Assembly: GCA_023846275.1 (NCBI GenBank)
Contig: CM043868.1
Span: forward strand, 6,839,653-6,903,652
Length of the DNA: 64,000 bases
Source of the DNA: Vanilla planifolia
Lineage: Eukaryota > Streptophyta > Magnoliopsida > Asparagales > Orchidaceae
Reading direction: 5' to 3'
Under the pieces are notes generated by a model. That model saw nothing but the letters and a program-made list of their open reading frames with translations, was not told the DNA's origin and did not search any database. Made by a program: the position numbers and the translations under genes. This document shows positions 1 through 11,722 of the stretch, piece after piece (position 1 is the first letter of the stretch; every line of letters starts with the position of its first letter).

Positions 1-1139
1 TGACCAACTATTTTAACATAAATTTTCCTGCCCTTGTCACATGTTCCAAGTTTAGGGAGCTCTTCCTTGCTAGCTTTGAAAGAAAGGGAGAACAAAACAA
101 GTATACAAAGCAACCTACAATAAAGAAGAAAAACATAAACATAACCTAGAAATGCAATGAAAATTGCCATCTAGATTGTCAGGTCTATTGTCTTATGTCT
201 AATTTCTTTGGCATTAGTCCAACTGATCTCAGATCTTCTCAGTTGACCATTTGTTGATATACTTTGAATTATCACATGTGTGAGAATTTTTGTGTTATTG
301 TTTTTGAAGAGATTAACATTTATCACTTCCATTAGAAGTTCTTTCACACATGATTAAGATGTTACTAGTTCCTATGGGCTTGAGTGGTGAATTGTCTTTA
401 CCACTTTTTCTGAAAACTTTTTAACATCTACCAACTTGGTGTTGCTCCATGCCTTTGTCTGTTTTAGGTTCTATTTGGTCAATTCGTCTAAGATCAGTTG
501 ACAAAGCGAACAAATTTATCGCACAAGTGATGATTGAAAGAAAAGGTCCACCTTCCTATCTAGACAACTAGTGATTGAAAGAAAAGATAAATGTGGAAGT
601 ATCATTAACACTGAATGCTTCCATTATTGAAAGAAGAGCTCTCAAGAATGACCAACTCACCTTTTTAAAGCTTTTAATAGATTAATTATTATCCATAATC
701 ATGCTTCAACATGTGTAAATCTAAACTAGGAGTTTTTTTTATCAAACTAAGTTTAATTTTAGTGATAGTATCGATTTACAGATGCTATCATTTTGATGCC
801 TCTTGTCTTCAATACAAAAAATACTTGGTCATTGAGGGAAGAATGGAAAGTTGATGTTTTGATGCTCATAGTTATTGGGAATTCATCAATTTGATTGTGT
901 CAGCCAAAGCGTAATTCGTTATGAACTTGAGTGAGTTGGTTTAATGGCTCACCCTAGATATTTAACAACCAATTAAACTTGTGTGTTATGCTTCCCAGAT
1001 AAGGGTCTTTTGGGCTTGTCTTCCCATGGCAGAGATGCCTTGCACATTGATCCTTAATGTTCTTTAGGAAGCTATCAAGAAGTTTATTATGGCTTGCACC
1101 TTGATCAACACAAAAGGTAAGTATGCGACACATTTGCCA
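1..1139. other. AT-rich stretch, no gene recognised
   Basis: I see no coding region here that resembles a known protein. The longest open frame (954-1172, - strand, 72 codons) has no family resemblance and looks like chance. The stretch sits directly upstream of tandem gypsy-type LTR copies and may itself be old transposon sequence. Confidence 0.4.
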
Positions 1140-1144
1140 CATCC

Positions 1145-1806
1145 AGTGGAGCTCAAGATGCAGGAGATCCAATTTTGTTATAGATCATAGACTAGATCTT
1201 AAACGAGAGCTTGAAAGGGGCCAATATTGGAGTTTTATTGAGTTATTGGTATTTTTGAATATTATTAGATTATAACTAATAACTTATGAGAGATGTTGGG
1301 ACATTTTATTTGATTTATGTACATTTTAATATTTACTTAATTTTAATTATTATTTTATTGAGTTATAGGGTGTTTTATATTTGCACCTTTTATTAAGGCT
1401 TCTTGTCCTTATCTAGACTTTGAAAGAAATAGAAAAGGGAGACTTTTTGGTTTGCTTTCAATTGAGAATGAAGAGATTGTAAGGTGTATGTATTCACAAG
1501 AGGCTTCCTCCAAATGAAGGCATATAGGTTAGCCTTCATCTTCACTAAAGTTGTGATTCAAAATTATCCCATCAGTTATCATCATTGTCTCTATCATTTT
1601 CCCTTTTATATGTCGTCATCATCTTCACATTGTTCTTTCTTATCAGTGTGGACAATATCTTCTTTTTCATATTATGATTTTTCATGTCTTTCTTCAAGAT
1701 TCAAGATAGCCTTACATTGATATCTCCTTTGCTCTTATTGATTCCATTTCTATTAATACATAATTTGAATATGGGGATTATTTCTATTAGTATCCCTACA
1801 AGAGAT
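1145..1806 (+). repeat. Gypsy-type LTR, first tandem copy
   Basis: A unit of about 660 bp that is repeated immediately downstream at 1831-2470. Matching landmarks include 'gagcttgaaagggg' (1206 and 1879), 'gttttattgagttattggta', 'ggcttcctccaaatgaaggc' and 'gtggacaatatcttctt'. The offset is 662-673 bp throughout, so the two copies are collinear with small indels. The unit precedes gypsy gag and pol remnants, so it is read as an LTR. The 5' boundary was placed where similarity to the second copy begins and is approximate. Confidence 0.7.
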
Positions 1807-1830
1807 TAGTGATGTAACACATTAGTCATA

Positions 1831-2687
1831 TCTAATGGAGCCCAAGATGTAGTAGACTATGGACCACATCTTAAGCAAGAGCTTGAAAGGGGTTATTATA
1901 GGAGTTTTATTGAGTTATTGGTATTTTTGAATGTTATTAGATTATACTTGATTATTTATGAGACATGTTGGGACATATTTGATTTATATGCATTTTAATA
2001 TCTGTTTAATTTTAAGTATTATTTTATTAAATTATAGGGTACTTTAGTTTTTGCATTTTTTGTTAAGGCTTTTTCTTGTCCTTATTTAAATTTTGAAAAG
2101 AAATAGAAAATGGGGACTTCTTGGTTTGCTTTCATCTAAGAATCAAGAGTTTGTAAGGTGTATGTATTCACAATAGGCTTCCTCCAAATGAAGGCATATA
2201 TTTTAGCTTTCATCTTCATTCAGGTTGTGATTCAGATTTATCCCATCATTGTCTCTGTCATCTTCCCCTCTCATATGTTATCATCTTAACATTGTTTTTT
2301 CTTATCGGTGTGGACAATATCTTCTTCATACTATGATTTCTCTTATCTTTCTTCTTCAAGATTCAAGATAGTCTTGCATTGATATTTTCTTTGCCCAAGT
2401 TGATTACATTTGTAGTCATACTTAATTTGATTATGAAAATTATTTTTAGTAGTATTCCTAAATGTCTGAATTGTAGATGAAGAAGACAAACTAGGCTTTA
2501 GTAATTTCCTTGGATTGAATATGTTTGTTTGCAATTCTCCTGAACATAATTGAATTTAAAATTAATTGAACATATCCCTTATCTCTGAGTAAACCTAAAA
2601 GATTGATATACAAATTGATATGTAACCCACTTAAAAATACAAACTACATGCTTAAGATTTTACTTTTTTCTTTTCTTGATAAGTATT
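1831..2687 (+). repeat. Gypsy-type LTR, second tandem copy, with possible primer-binding site
   Basis: Second copy of the unit at 1145-1806; similarity is clear to about 2470. A degenerate match to the plant initiator-methionine tRNA primer site (ctgatattagtgca at 2689-2702, three mismatches to ctggtatcagagca) suggests that the LTR ends near 2687. The primer-site call is weak because the whole element is strongly decayed. Confidence 0.55.
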
Positions 2688-3019
2688 ACTGATATTAGTG
2701 CATAGGAAAACTTTTATGTTGTTTGATTTAGCTTGTTGTTGCTTGTTTAGTTAAAAAAATTATAATTTTTTTCAACATTATTTAATTAAATTAATTTAAT
2801 TTATTTCAAAATTGCATAATTTTTGCATTTATTTTTTTAGAATTATTAAATTAATTAATTTAATTTAATATGATAAATTTAAAATTTTAGTTTATTATTA
2901 AAATATTAGTTTTGTCTATAACAAAACTTAGTTCTTTTATCTTCATATATTTTTTTGACATATTTGAATTACATAATACTATCAAAATAAAATCAAATAA
3001 AAAACTTAGACAACTACAA

Positions 3020-4330
3020 ATAAGATGAACACATTACGTCATGTAATGGGAAACTCAGTTGATAGGTTCTATAGAATTGAGGCCACATTGGAAGGCGTAG
3101 TTACTCAACATTAAGGTGGCTTAGCTACTATAGCTAGGAACTCAAACCTAACTCCCCTTAATGAGTAACTAAGAGAAGACTATTACACTCCTAGGGACAA
3201 TAGGTTCTTGGATAGAAGATCACAAACTCTGATGAATCATAGAAATGATAGGATAGAGATTCACATTAAAGTTGAAGTGGAAGCACCAACAATTGGGGGT
3301 TTATGATCCTTATAAATTATTAAATTATTTGACTCGAATAAAAGACTTTTTATTGGTATGATTTTGATGACTATTAGAAGATTAGTTTTGTTGAGAAAAA
3401 ATTAATAGGATATATTAAGATTGGATTGATACGCTAGCCAAAGAAAAGAGATAAGTAAAAAAAAGTCCTTAGAAAAAGATGAAAGAAATATTAAGATAAA
3501 AATATTGTTCTAGGTACCTTAGTAAAAGACTAAAATATGAGCATTTATTTACTATTATTATCATGATGAAGATTGAAAGTTAGTCAATAAATTTTTTTTG
3601 GACTTAGACTAGATATTAGAAGGGAAGTTGAGATACATAATCCTTAGATGCTTGAGAAAGTAACTTAGTTCAAGTGGTGGAGAGACTTAAGAAACTAGTG
3701 CTTGGGAAGACTATGTTCAAATCATTGGGTTCATGTATTGAGACACTTAAGGAAATTATTAAGCTCGGTTTGTCTTCCTCATGTAGTACTCGGACTACTA
3801 AGGATACAATTGGAAATAATCCCCATAATCGAACTTAGTATTAGTATTACTATAGATGCAATTAGTTTAGACTCGAGAGATCAATGCAAGGTTAGCCTGA
3901 AGCTTGAGGAAGAAAGATAAGAGGAACTAAAGTTTGAAGGAGCAAAAGGAGAAGACATTATTCTCATTGATGAGGAAGGTCAAAGCGAAGAGGATGATAA
4001 ACACTTAGGTGTTATATGATACTTGTTTGTGTTTAGGGAAGAAATTGGGAATTGAAGAAGAAAAAATTCTTTTAATATCTTTGTGATTTATTATGAGAAA
4101 ATGTTGAGATTAGCTATGAATGTGATTTCAACAATTGTATTAAAAAAAATTAACCTTAAATTTGAACCTCTTAAATCATTTTGTATGAGTTTGGTAAATT
4201 GTACTTCTTTGCCAATCACATATAGGTACTTAGTTCCACTTAAAATTGGAACATATGAGGATAGAATTTTATATTTTTTCTTACCTATGGACATAACTTA
4301 TATTCTATTTGTAAAACCATAGTTGCATGA
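3020..4330 (+). pseudogene. Ty3/gypsy gag and protease remnant
   Basis: Frame-broken translation on the + strand resembles a Ty3/gypsy capsid region. Around 3300-3430 it reads like DPYKLLNYLTRIKDFLL, the capsid segment normally written DP..FLDWL..V.DFF. At 4230-4320 a frame reads VPLKIGTYEDRILYFFLPMD, matching the segment after the retroviral protease that normally reads GNYEDEV.CDVVPMD. Many stops interrupt both. This is the front half of the element whose LTR lies at 1831-2687; RT follows at 4690. Assigned by eye from family motifs; exact domain ends are uncertain. Confidence 0.65.
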
Positions 4331-4689
4331 TTGTATTGTCATTAATTATAGAGAGAAAATGCATGTGTTTAAATAAAATGATTAGTGTATTAAACTATTA
4401 AGGCATATTACGAAGGTTTAGCATTCCAAAATTGTTGCTTGAGTTGAAACATGGTACACTTAAAAAAATAAGGCTTCTTAATTATTTGAGGTCTATTAAG
4501 CAATCAATTTAATCAAAGATATCAAAATAAAAGATCAATCATATTTGATATTAGGAAAGATGAGACTTAATAATATCAGAAAAGAATTCCATAATAAAAT
4601 ACTTTTATACCTCCTACATATTAAAAGAGGTTCGACTGGTCAACATGGGGACTACATTTCCCAAAGGCTCATAAGTTAAAATGGACCCT

Positions 4690-5640
4690 TAGGAGCTACC
4701 AGATGAGTTGTCTCCTATGAGGGATATCTAGCATTCCATTAATCTTATCTCAGGTTCATCGTGGCCAAATTTACCACATAACAGGATTAACCTAAATGAA
4801 CGTGCTGAGCTCAAAAGGCAAGTATATAAACTCCTTAATAAGGGATTTTTGTAAGAGATTTAAGTTGTATTATACTTTCACTGTTGATGCCTAAGAAAAA
4901 TAAAAATTGGAGAATTTATTGATAATAGAGTCATAAATAATATCACTATCAGATAAGACTTCTTATATCAAGACTTTACATCTTGGATTTGATTTGTAGT
5001 GTAAATACACTTAAAGATGAATGGATGATAATTTCTAAAACGTTAAATGAATTATGAGTGATTATTGATAATTTTTAGATTACTGAATGCTCTTAATATT
5101 TTTATGAGATTAATAAATATGATTTTAAAGGCATTTATTAGAAGATTCTTTGTGATTTTTTTTGGTGTTATGATATATAATCTTGGTGAATTTTCTCACT
5201 TGGAACATTTTAGAAAACATTTGAGAAAAGGATAGAAATTATTTGTTAATATAAAGAAATGTTTAATTGCAAAAATTGAGAGAATTTTTAAAGATTTATT
5301 AGGATTATGAATACACTGATTGGATACTATTAAATACACTTAAAGATGAATGGATATAATTTCTAAAACTTTAAATGAATTATAAGTGATTAGTGATATT
5401 TTTTTGGATTATCGAATGCTCTTAATATTTTTATGAGATTAATGAATATGATTTTAAAGGGGTTTATTAGAAGATTCTTCGTGATTTATTTTGGTGCTAT
5501 TTTGATGTATAATCTTGGTGAATTTTCTCACTTGGAACATTTTAGAAAATATTTGAGAAAAAGATAGAAATTATTTGTTAATATAAAGAAATGTGTAATT
5601 ACAAAAATTGAGATGAATTTTTAAAGATTTATTATAACCA
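4690..5640 (+). pseudogene. Ty3/gypsy reverse transcriptase remnant with internal duplication
   Basis: The + strand translation from about 4696 gives LPDELSPMRDI, LPHNRINLNE.AELKRQV and LLNKGF, the hallmark opening of Ty3/gypsy RT. The next segment contains FIDNRVINNITI (from the canonical V.DSRAIN.IT). Downstream, frames give IFMRLINMILKAFI and the degenerate active-site segment IFFGVMIY where YFDDIL is expected, then EHFRKHLRK and NIKKC. So the palm domain is present but the catalytic aspartates are lost. The second half of the domain occurs twice in tandem (about 4999-5331 and 5332-5640). Stops and frameshifts throughout; not functional. Confidence 0.8.
4999..5640 (+). repeat. Tandem duplication of about 330 bp inside the RT remnant
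   Basis: Both copies start with 'taaatacacttaaagatgaa' (4999 and 5332) and run in parallel through 'atgctcttaatatttttatg', 'cttggtgaattttctcactt' and 'gaaattatttgttaatataa'. Differences between copies are mainly point changes and 1-5 bp indels. Both copies encode the same RT segment, so the duplication arose within the element or after insertion. Confidence 0.85.
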
Positions 5641-5849
5641 TTTAAGGATTATGAATTGATCATGAAAAGATTATAGTAAACAAATTGGCTTGTTTCAAAA
5701 AGTTTTACTAAAATTCAAAGTTTTCATGGATTAATTATTTTTTACGAATAATTTGTTTAGAATTTTAGTATAATAGTAGCTCTAATTATTGATATATTAA
5801 AAAAAGATAAATTTTTATGGAACATTAAATTAAACAGTTCCTTTACTTA

Positions 5850-6250
5850 GATTAAGGTCTTAATGATGTTTACTCATATTATGGCTTTAATGATGTCCAC
5901 TAGTCTGGATTTTTTTGAAGTATTTAAGGTTACTTGTGATGCATCAAAAATTGAAATTTATAAAATGTTGAGTTTGGAGGGGTATTTTTTAGGTTATTGT
6001 AGTGAGAAATTAAATAACTTATGATAAAGAAGTTTATATTATAATACAAGTTTTGAGATATTAGAGACATTATTTTCTCTACAATGAATTTATTTTTATC
6101 ATTGATCACTATACTTTGAAATATATTAACACATAAAAAAAATCAAACCAAAGGCATACAAAATGGTTAGAGTTTTTATAGTACTACTCTTGTCTTGAAA
6201 CATGAACTTGGAGTCAAAACAAGTCAACTAATGCAGTATGATGAGTAGTA
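5850..6250 (+). pseudogene. Ty3/gypsy RNase H remnant
   Basis: A + strand frame reads FEVFKVTCDASKIEIYKMLS, the RNase H opening that in intact elements is F.V.CDAS..GIG.VL.Q. It continues with FLGYCSEKLN, then a segment close to YFIIDHYTLKYIN (canonical TDH.ALKY). The order RT then RNase H then integrase is the Ty3/gypsy order. Interrupted by stops. Confidence 0.75.
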
Positions 6251-6379
6251 TTAATTCTATCTTTAATTAAGTTCAACATTTTATGTTTTGACTACTTGTA
6301 GGATGATTATTTGACTTGTTTTGGCTTTTGTGTGATTTATGAATAAAGAGTTAAAGGAAATACTTATAAGTTTACTCGA

Positions 6380-7490
6380 CCTTTACCACCTTACTAATGG
6401 ATATTAGTTTAGGAGATAAGGCCTTTTGTATTCATCGAATCTTGTTATGAGATTTTTTTGGTCATTAAATTATATTTAGATGGAATAATTGGTCATTTGG
6501 TGGAGATAATTTTACTATTTTAGTTGAATATAGGTTTTATTAGCCCTCACTAAATAAGGACATATAATTGTGCCATAATTTAAAGTGTACAAATTCACAA
6601 AGACCACTAAGAAACAATTTGGCATGTCTTTGCTCATTTTTGGTAGAGCATGAAAAGATTTATTTATGAACTTATTTTTTCTATAGATGTTATGTATTGC
6701 ATGATACACTGATAGTATTTTTTGTGGTAGTTAACAAGTTTCTAAGATGATGCTTTATTCTCTATAGGAAATCAATGATGAATTTTGTATTGCCAATCAG
6801 GATAATTAGATTACTAAACATTATTGTGTTTGATAGGGATGTGATGTTTCTTTCATATTTTTGAAAGACCTTTTGAAAATTATCTAAGATTGTTAAAATG
6901 TTTATTCATATTTTATGTCTAGACAAATACTTCAGTTGAAGTAGTAAATAAAGCATTCAAAATTTTATTAAGAAATTTGGTAAAAGTATTAGGAATTGGG
7001 GTTTAGCTTTATTCAAAATTGAATTTATTTATCATAATAATGCTGCTAAAATAAAAAATTTATTAGCTTCTAAAATAGTGTATAATTAGAATTCCAAGAA
7101 TATAGATTTGATGGATATTTTTAGTCATTTTTATTTTGATTTTACATTCTCATTCGCAAAATATTTTCAAAACGCATATTAAAAAATAAAATAACAGATT
7201 GAATCTAGTAGCTTAAAATATGTTATAATTATTAATTAAAGATTTTGAAGGAAAAATGAGAGACTATGTATTAGAACGTTTTTTTCTTGAGATATTTGTC
7301 ATCTGAAAATTCAAAAAGCTACATGAAAAAGCTTGTGATCTTTTAGAGGTAATTAGAAGTTAAATCCTAATACTTGATGTTCTAGAGTTTTCTATCAACA
7401 TATTTATTAGCAACTTATTTAATGTTGAGAATTTATCATATAAGTGTGATTTATATGATAAAACTTTTTAGGCAAACTTTTCTGTAGGTG
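6380..7490 (+). pseudogene. Ty3/gypsy integrase remnant
   Basis: At about 6800-6860 the + strand reads RIIRLLNIIVFDRDVMFLSY, matching the integrase core segment REIVRLHG.P..IVSDRDVKFLSYFW. Around 7010-7060 the read resembles VEFAYN. Around 7400-7450 a frame reads FNVENLSYKCDLYD, the end-of-polyprotein segment FNV.DL..Y. All frames are interrupted. Together with gag, RT and RNase H this makes a complete domain series in the order typical for Ty3/gypsy. Confidence 0.7.
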
Positions 7491-7737
7491 ATTTGACTAA
7501 TGATTAGGTTTTTTATTGTTGACAGTATTCCAACTAATGCTTTTGTAGTTTTAACTGTCCTCATAGATTTTTGGTTTGTTGGTGAGATCAGTCACATTAG
7601 AGGATGCCTGACTGAATTTGGAAGACATGGAGAGATTAGTATCAGATCTATTGAGAGATTACTTGGAGTTCAATTTTGTGAAATGAAATTGTTCTTGGTG
7701 GGGCAAGTTAATATAGCACATTAGGTAGATCAAGAAA

Positions 7738-8070
7738 ATCTAATGGAGCTTAGAATTTAGCTCTAGTTTTATTGCAGACCATTGAACAGATGACAAAATT
7801 TCAAATGGATGCCATATGAGGTTTTTATTGAGTTATTAGTGTTTTAAGACATTATTGTGTTTTAATAAGTTATTATGAAACTCATAGAGACTTATTTTAT
7901 TTCTACAAATTTTATTGTTTGCTTCATTTTTGTCAATTGAGTACTAATGGTTTATGAGGTTCATGCTTGCACGAGAAGCTTCCTTTAATGAAGACATCAA
8001 CTGACTTTTATCCTCACCCAACGTACAATCTGGATTTATCCCATTTGTCATTGTTGCTCCATTATCGTCT
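7738..8070 (+). repeat. Probable 3' LTR of the gypsy element, diverged
   Basis: Similar, though diverged, to 1831-2250: 'tctaatggagc' at the start, then 'tttttattgagttattagtg', then 'gaagcttcctttaatgaaga' and 'tctggatttatccca' in the same order. It lies directly after the integrase remnant, as expected for a 3' LTR. Similarity fades after about 8070, so the true end may lie further right. The divergence from the two 5' copies suggests an old insertion or an LTR from a sister element. Confidence 0.55.
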
Positions 8071-8785
8071 ACAGCACCTTCCCAGCTTACCTTCACCATC
8101 GGTGACCTCGATGCCATGACTTCCCTGAGTCATCTCAGATTCATTGTTGTTACCACCTCCAACTGCTATTGTCTTCTCCTGTGGCCATCGTTAGTGATCC
8201 ACAACTGAATAGCAATAACTTGTTTGGGAATTACATTTTAAATTCTTTTTTAGTCTTTGGAAGAGGATTTCATATAGTTAGTGAATCAACAGTTGTTGTC
8301 ACTAGTTGCAGTGGACTACTACCACTCCCAGCTAACTCAATTGTTGGCTTCTTGTCGTGTTCACTACCACACCATTGATAATAAGATTATGTAACAAGCC
8401 TACAATTGATTATTCAGGTAGAGCTGTGTTCCATTCTTTGCCAGTTAATAAAAAGATTATCATTCTACATATAGAGAGAGAAGGAAATCAAAAGAGCAAG
8501 TAACTTTAGGCACCAATAAAACCTTGATCACAACCATTTGATCTTCATAAATCACCATCTACTATTTCAATTTCAACTTAGCTTCTTGAGGATAAGAGCT
8601 TTTACGTCTCTTTCTTGTTCTTGATACCTAGAATCCTTTGTTGCTTTCATCTCGAGGACTTAATTTTCTCTATAAGGGCTTGGGTTTCCTTCTGTATTAT
8701 TATCATTTGCATGGTGAATGTTTTCTCACTCTTGTGACTGGTGTTTTTCTTGAGCTTAGTGAAGTTCTTTGTGCTTAAAGTAAAC
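8071..8785. other. Stretch with no recognised gene
   Basis: Less AT-rich than its surroundings. The open frame at 8169-8378 (+, 69 codons) resembles no protein I know. This may be the remainder of the gypsy 3' LTR. Confidence 0.35.
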
Positions 8786-10850
8786 CCACAAGAGGGGAGA
8801 GGGGGTGAATTGTGGTATAAATAAAGTTTTAAGATTTTCTTTCAATTTTTTGTTTAAATTAAAACTTAAATCTTTTAAGCAAGAACAAGAAAGAGAAGTA
8901 AAATAGTACACAAAAGATTTTTAAGGTGGTTCGACTCAAAATCGAGCCTACATCCACCCCCAACCGGTGTTGGGAAAAAAGCCACTAAAATCACCAAATT
9001 ACAAGCGAGGTTTTTCGTACGGCTCACCTCAAACCTACTTGGGATTTTACCTACTTGAGTTTTTCTCGGGCTCAATTCAAACCTCGGGCTTTTGCACAAT
9101 TGTCGGGATGCTATTACCCCAAAGAAACAAATACAAAAATTGGCAACAAAGTATAAACTTAAAACAATTTAAAGAAGTATGAGGCACACTCAATACAATA
9201 AAATTTCAAAGAAAAATCAAAAAGAGGGAGGAATATAAATTGAAAATAGTTGAAGCAAAAACCTCCAATTTCGGATTCTTTCTTGCAACTTTAACTTTGT
9301 GAATTTAGAAGCATCATATGCACTTGAAATTGCTCGAAGCTGTGATTTGAAAGCTTTGAGAACTTAACAATTGTAACCTCTTGGATTTCTTCATTCTTCC
9401 CTAATTATAGAGCTCAAATTTTAGCTCTAAATCCACTTCCAACGGCTTTAAAATGAACTAGCCGTTTGGGTAACGGACACATAGCAGTCACCGTTCGATT
9501 TAGATCCTAAAATGGACGTTTCTGATTGAATCCCAATTTTACCATTCGAGATTGATCCTGGCCGTTGGATCTAGGCGGCCTTGATCTGAACCTTTGGATC
9601 GCTCGTAGGTTGTCCTGCATGTATTAATATAATGTGTATAGCAACTATTTGAATTGTAAACTTACTGCAGTGGTTCCGCATCATCTCGCAAAACTGGCTC
9701 AGGTTCGAAGCTCTTGCTTGTCATTTTACCATTAACTTGCAGCATATTTCCTTGATTAACCTAAGCCGTCGGATCGCGCCTGCCCTTCCGCTTTCATTAA
9801 CTATCGGTTGGGAATTTAATCTCATATTGCTCAAAATGGTTGTGATTGCTTTCTATAAGGATTCTGGTTCGTATGACTCTCGAGCCATTTGGGGTTGGCT
9901 CCCCCCTTCCTCGACCAAGATTTCATAACTTGGTCCTGGTTGACTTGATTTCACACTGTTTCGTTAAGCTTTCCTTGCGGGCTGATTTTGCGCTGTTCCG
10001 TTTAGCCTTCCTTGCGGGCTGATTTTGCAAGGCTGATTTCGTGCTGTTTCGTTTAGCTTTCCCTGCGGCCTTTTTCCTTAGCCTTCGGGCTTCGCTCGGC
10101 CCTTCAAGTCTATTGAACAATTTTTATTTTATTTTATAAAGCCTGGACGGACCAGTGGTCGGGTTGGATCGACCTGCCCAATGCTACAGCGAAAAATCTC
10201 GAGACTAAAATGGTTTTATAGTGTTTTGTGAGAATTTTTGTGCCAAAATTTTGAATATAAGTGTACCAAAATAATTTTATATTATGATAGTGTTACAAGT
10301 GTCCTAAGTGACCGAAAAAAATTCATGAAAAATAATCCTTAAATAATTTTAAAAAATCAAATACCAATGTCTATACTTTTCATCAATTATGCTTGGCTCA
10401 AAAATCAAAATTCAATAATTATTAAACTTATAATATTTTCAAATATTAATACTGCTAGTGTGCCACATCATCTCTAAATCTGGACATATCAAATTCAAGA
10501 AAAATAAAGAGAAATTCAAGTATAAAAATTTTCGTATATATCTTCAATTTTCTTGAAGCTTGCCATGACTCCAAGAGCCTTGAAGACCATTATTTTAGAC
10601 ATTTAAAGTTCATGGCTTGACTTAATTGGATATTAACAATTTTACTTAAAACAAGCCCATATGAGATATAAACATTTATGCTTGACTCATCAAACACAAG
10701 GGTGTAACACTTAAGAAGCTTAAGATTTCCACATAAAATCCTTTGGTCTCTTGTTGTCTTTTTCTATTCTTTGAAGAGCACTTCCATCCACGTGTTAAGT
10801 AAATCTCTACTCATATGCTAAACAAAACAAGTTCTGAAAAATCTACATCA
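8786..10850 (-). repeat. Copia-type LTR-like unit in reverse orientation, probable solo LTR
   Basis: Read on the - strand, the left edge (8786-8815) gives a sequence like cacaattcaccccctct...cttgtg, the usual 3' end of many plant Copia LTRs. At about 8918-8962 is the motif 'aaggtggttcgactcaaaat' followed by 'cctacatccacccccaacc'. Related reverse copies of that motif occur at about 21256-21300 and 39420-39475. No gag or pol lies beside it, which favours a solo LTR. The right border is only estimated, at roughly 2 kb, by analogy with the 2.0-2.2 kb LTRs at 22513 and 26535. Confidence 0.5.
9953..10075. repeat. Short imperfect tandem repeat, GC-rich
   Basis: Three imperfect units, each starting 'tgtttcgtt' or 'tgttccgttt', carrying 'agctttccttgcgggctg' or a variant, then 'attttgc'. 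The unit length varies from about 36 to 51 bp. It lies inside the reverse LTR-like unit and is the probable source of a lysine- and alanine-rich chance ORF on the - strand (9923-10120). Confidence 0.7.
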
Positions 10851-11722
10851 ACAATATCATTAGCACATCTCTATATATGAGTTTTATGTTTATGATATAA
10901 GGTAGAATAGCTTCTTTTATAAAATTTTGTCTGATTTCATGGCTCCTACCTTTTTGGCGTTAGATCTGCAACTTTGCTGCAGCTCAAAATTATACAAGCT
11001 TATACTATAAAAGGTTTTTATTCAGTTTCAAAGGTGCAAGCTCTTAAACTTTGTCATGTGCATTTCAATTGTGCAGGAATTTTTTAGAAATATAGTATCA
11101 AGAAAAAAATATAGAACCTGCTGATATGTATGACAGACTAGGAGATCCACTGAAATCTTAAGACTTTTTAAGTCTTTATTTTTTGTAGATTTTTAAAAGG
11201 TTCCTTCTTGGATACTTAATAAGAGCATCTATGTGTTGAAGTTTTGATACCTGAAATTCTGTTAAAGTTTTGGCCTTTTGGTGCTATGATTAGCTTTCTT
11301 TTGTTCAAATAACAATCTATAAATTTAGAAAGTCCTGCTAGCTTCCATATGCTGGCAATTTGAGAATGTTAGCAACCATGGTGTGTTGCAGTAAGCTTCT
11401 TGTCTATACCATAACATGTCTTTATGGTAATTTAATTATGACACTACTAGCACAAATAACATGTGTGCCTACCTGAAGAAAGAAATCTTTTGAATACTTA
11501 AGTCAAACATGGTTGAAATTGACTTTGTTGTTTGATTGTTCTATTTTGATTGTTCACATTTTATAAGATAGTACATTCTCTTTTTCTCTAGAATTGGTAG
11601 TATGTTTTAGCTTTTCTGTAGCATCCATGTCATGTCATGATAGACCCTTTGCTCTCGTGACTCGTGTTGACTATGAATGAACAGACTCAATAATGACTGG
11701 AAGTTTTCTTGTGATGTTTTAG
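10851..11722 (+). other. Presumed intron upstream of the MAPK exon
   Basis: T-rich sequence running up to a splice acceptor at 11721-11722 ('gtgatgttttag'). The codon in frame just before the exon is TAG, so coding must enter by splicing. I searched the translated frames for MAPK kinase subdomains I-V (the glycine loop, the VAIKKI lysine segment, and the helix ending in the QYFLFQ-like segment) and found none here or further left. Confidence 0.6.

Noticed and set aside
7500..7724. 74-codon + frame after the gypsy integrase as a possible env-like gene
   Set aside because: Its hydrophobic run is short, there is no signal or cleavage motif, and position just before the LTR fits the decayed polyprotein end.
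9923..10120. Lysine/alanine/arginine-rich 65-codon frame on the - strand
   Set aside because: It is a translation of the short tandem repeats at 9953-10075, not a protein gene.
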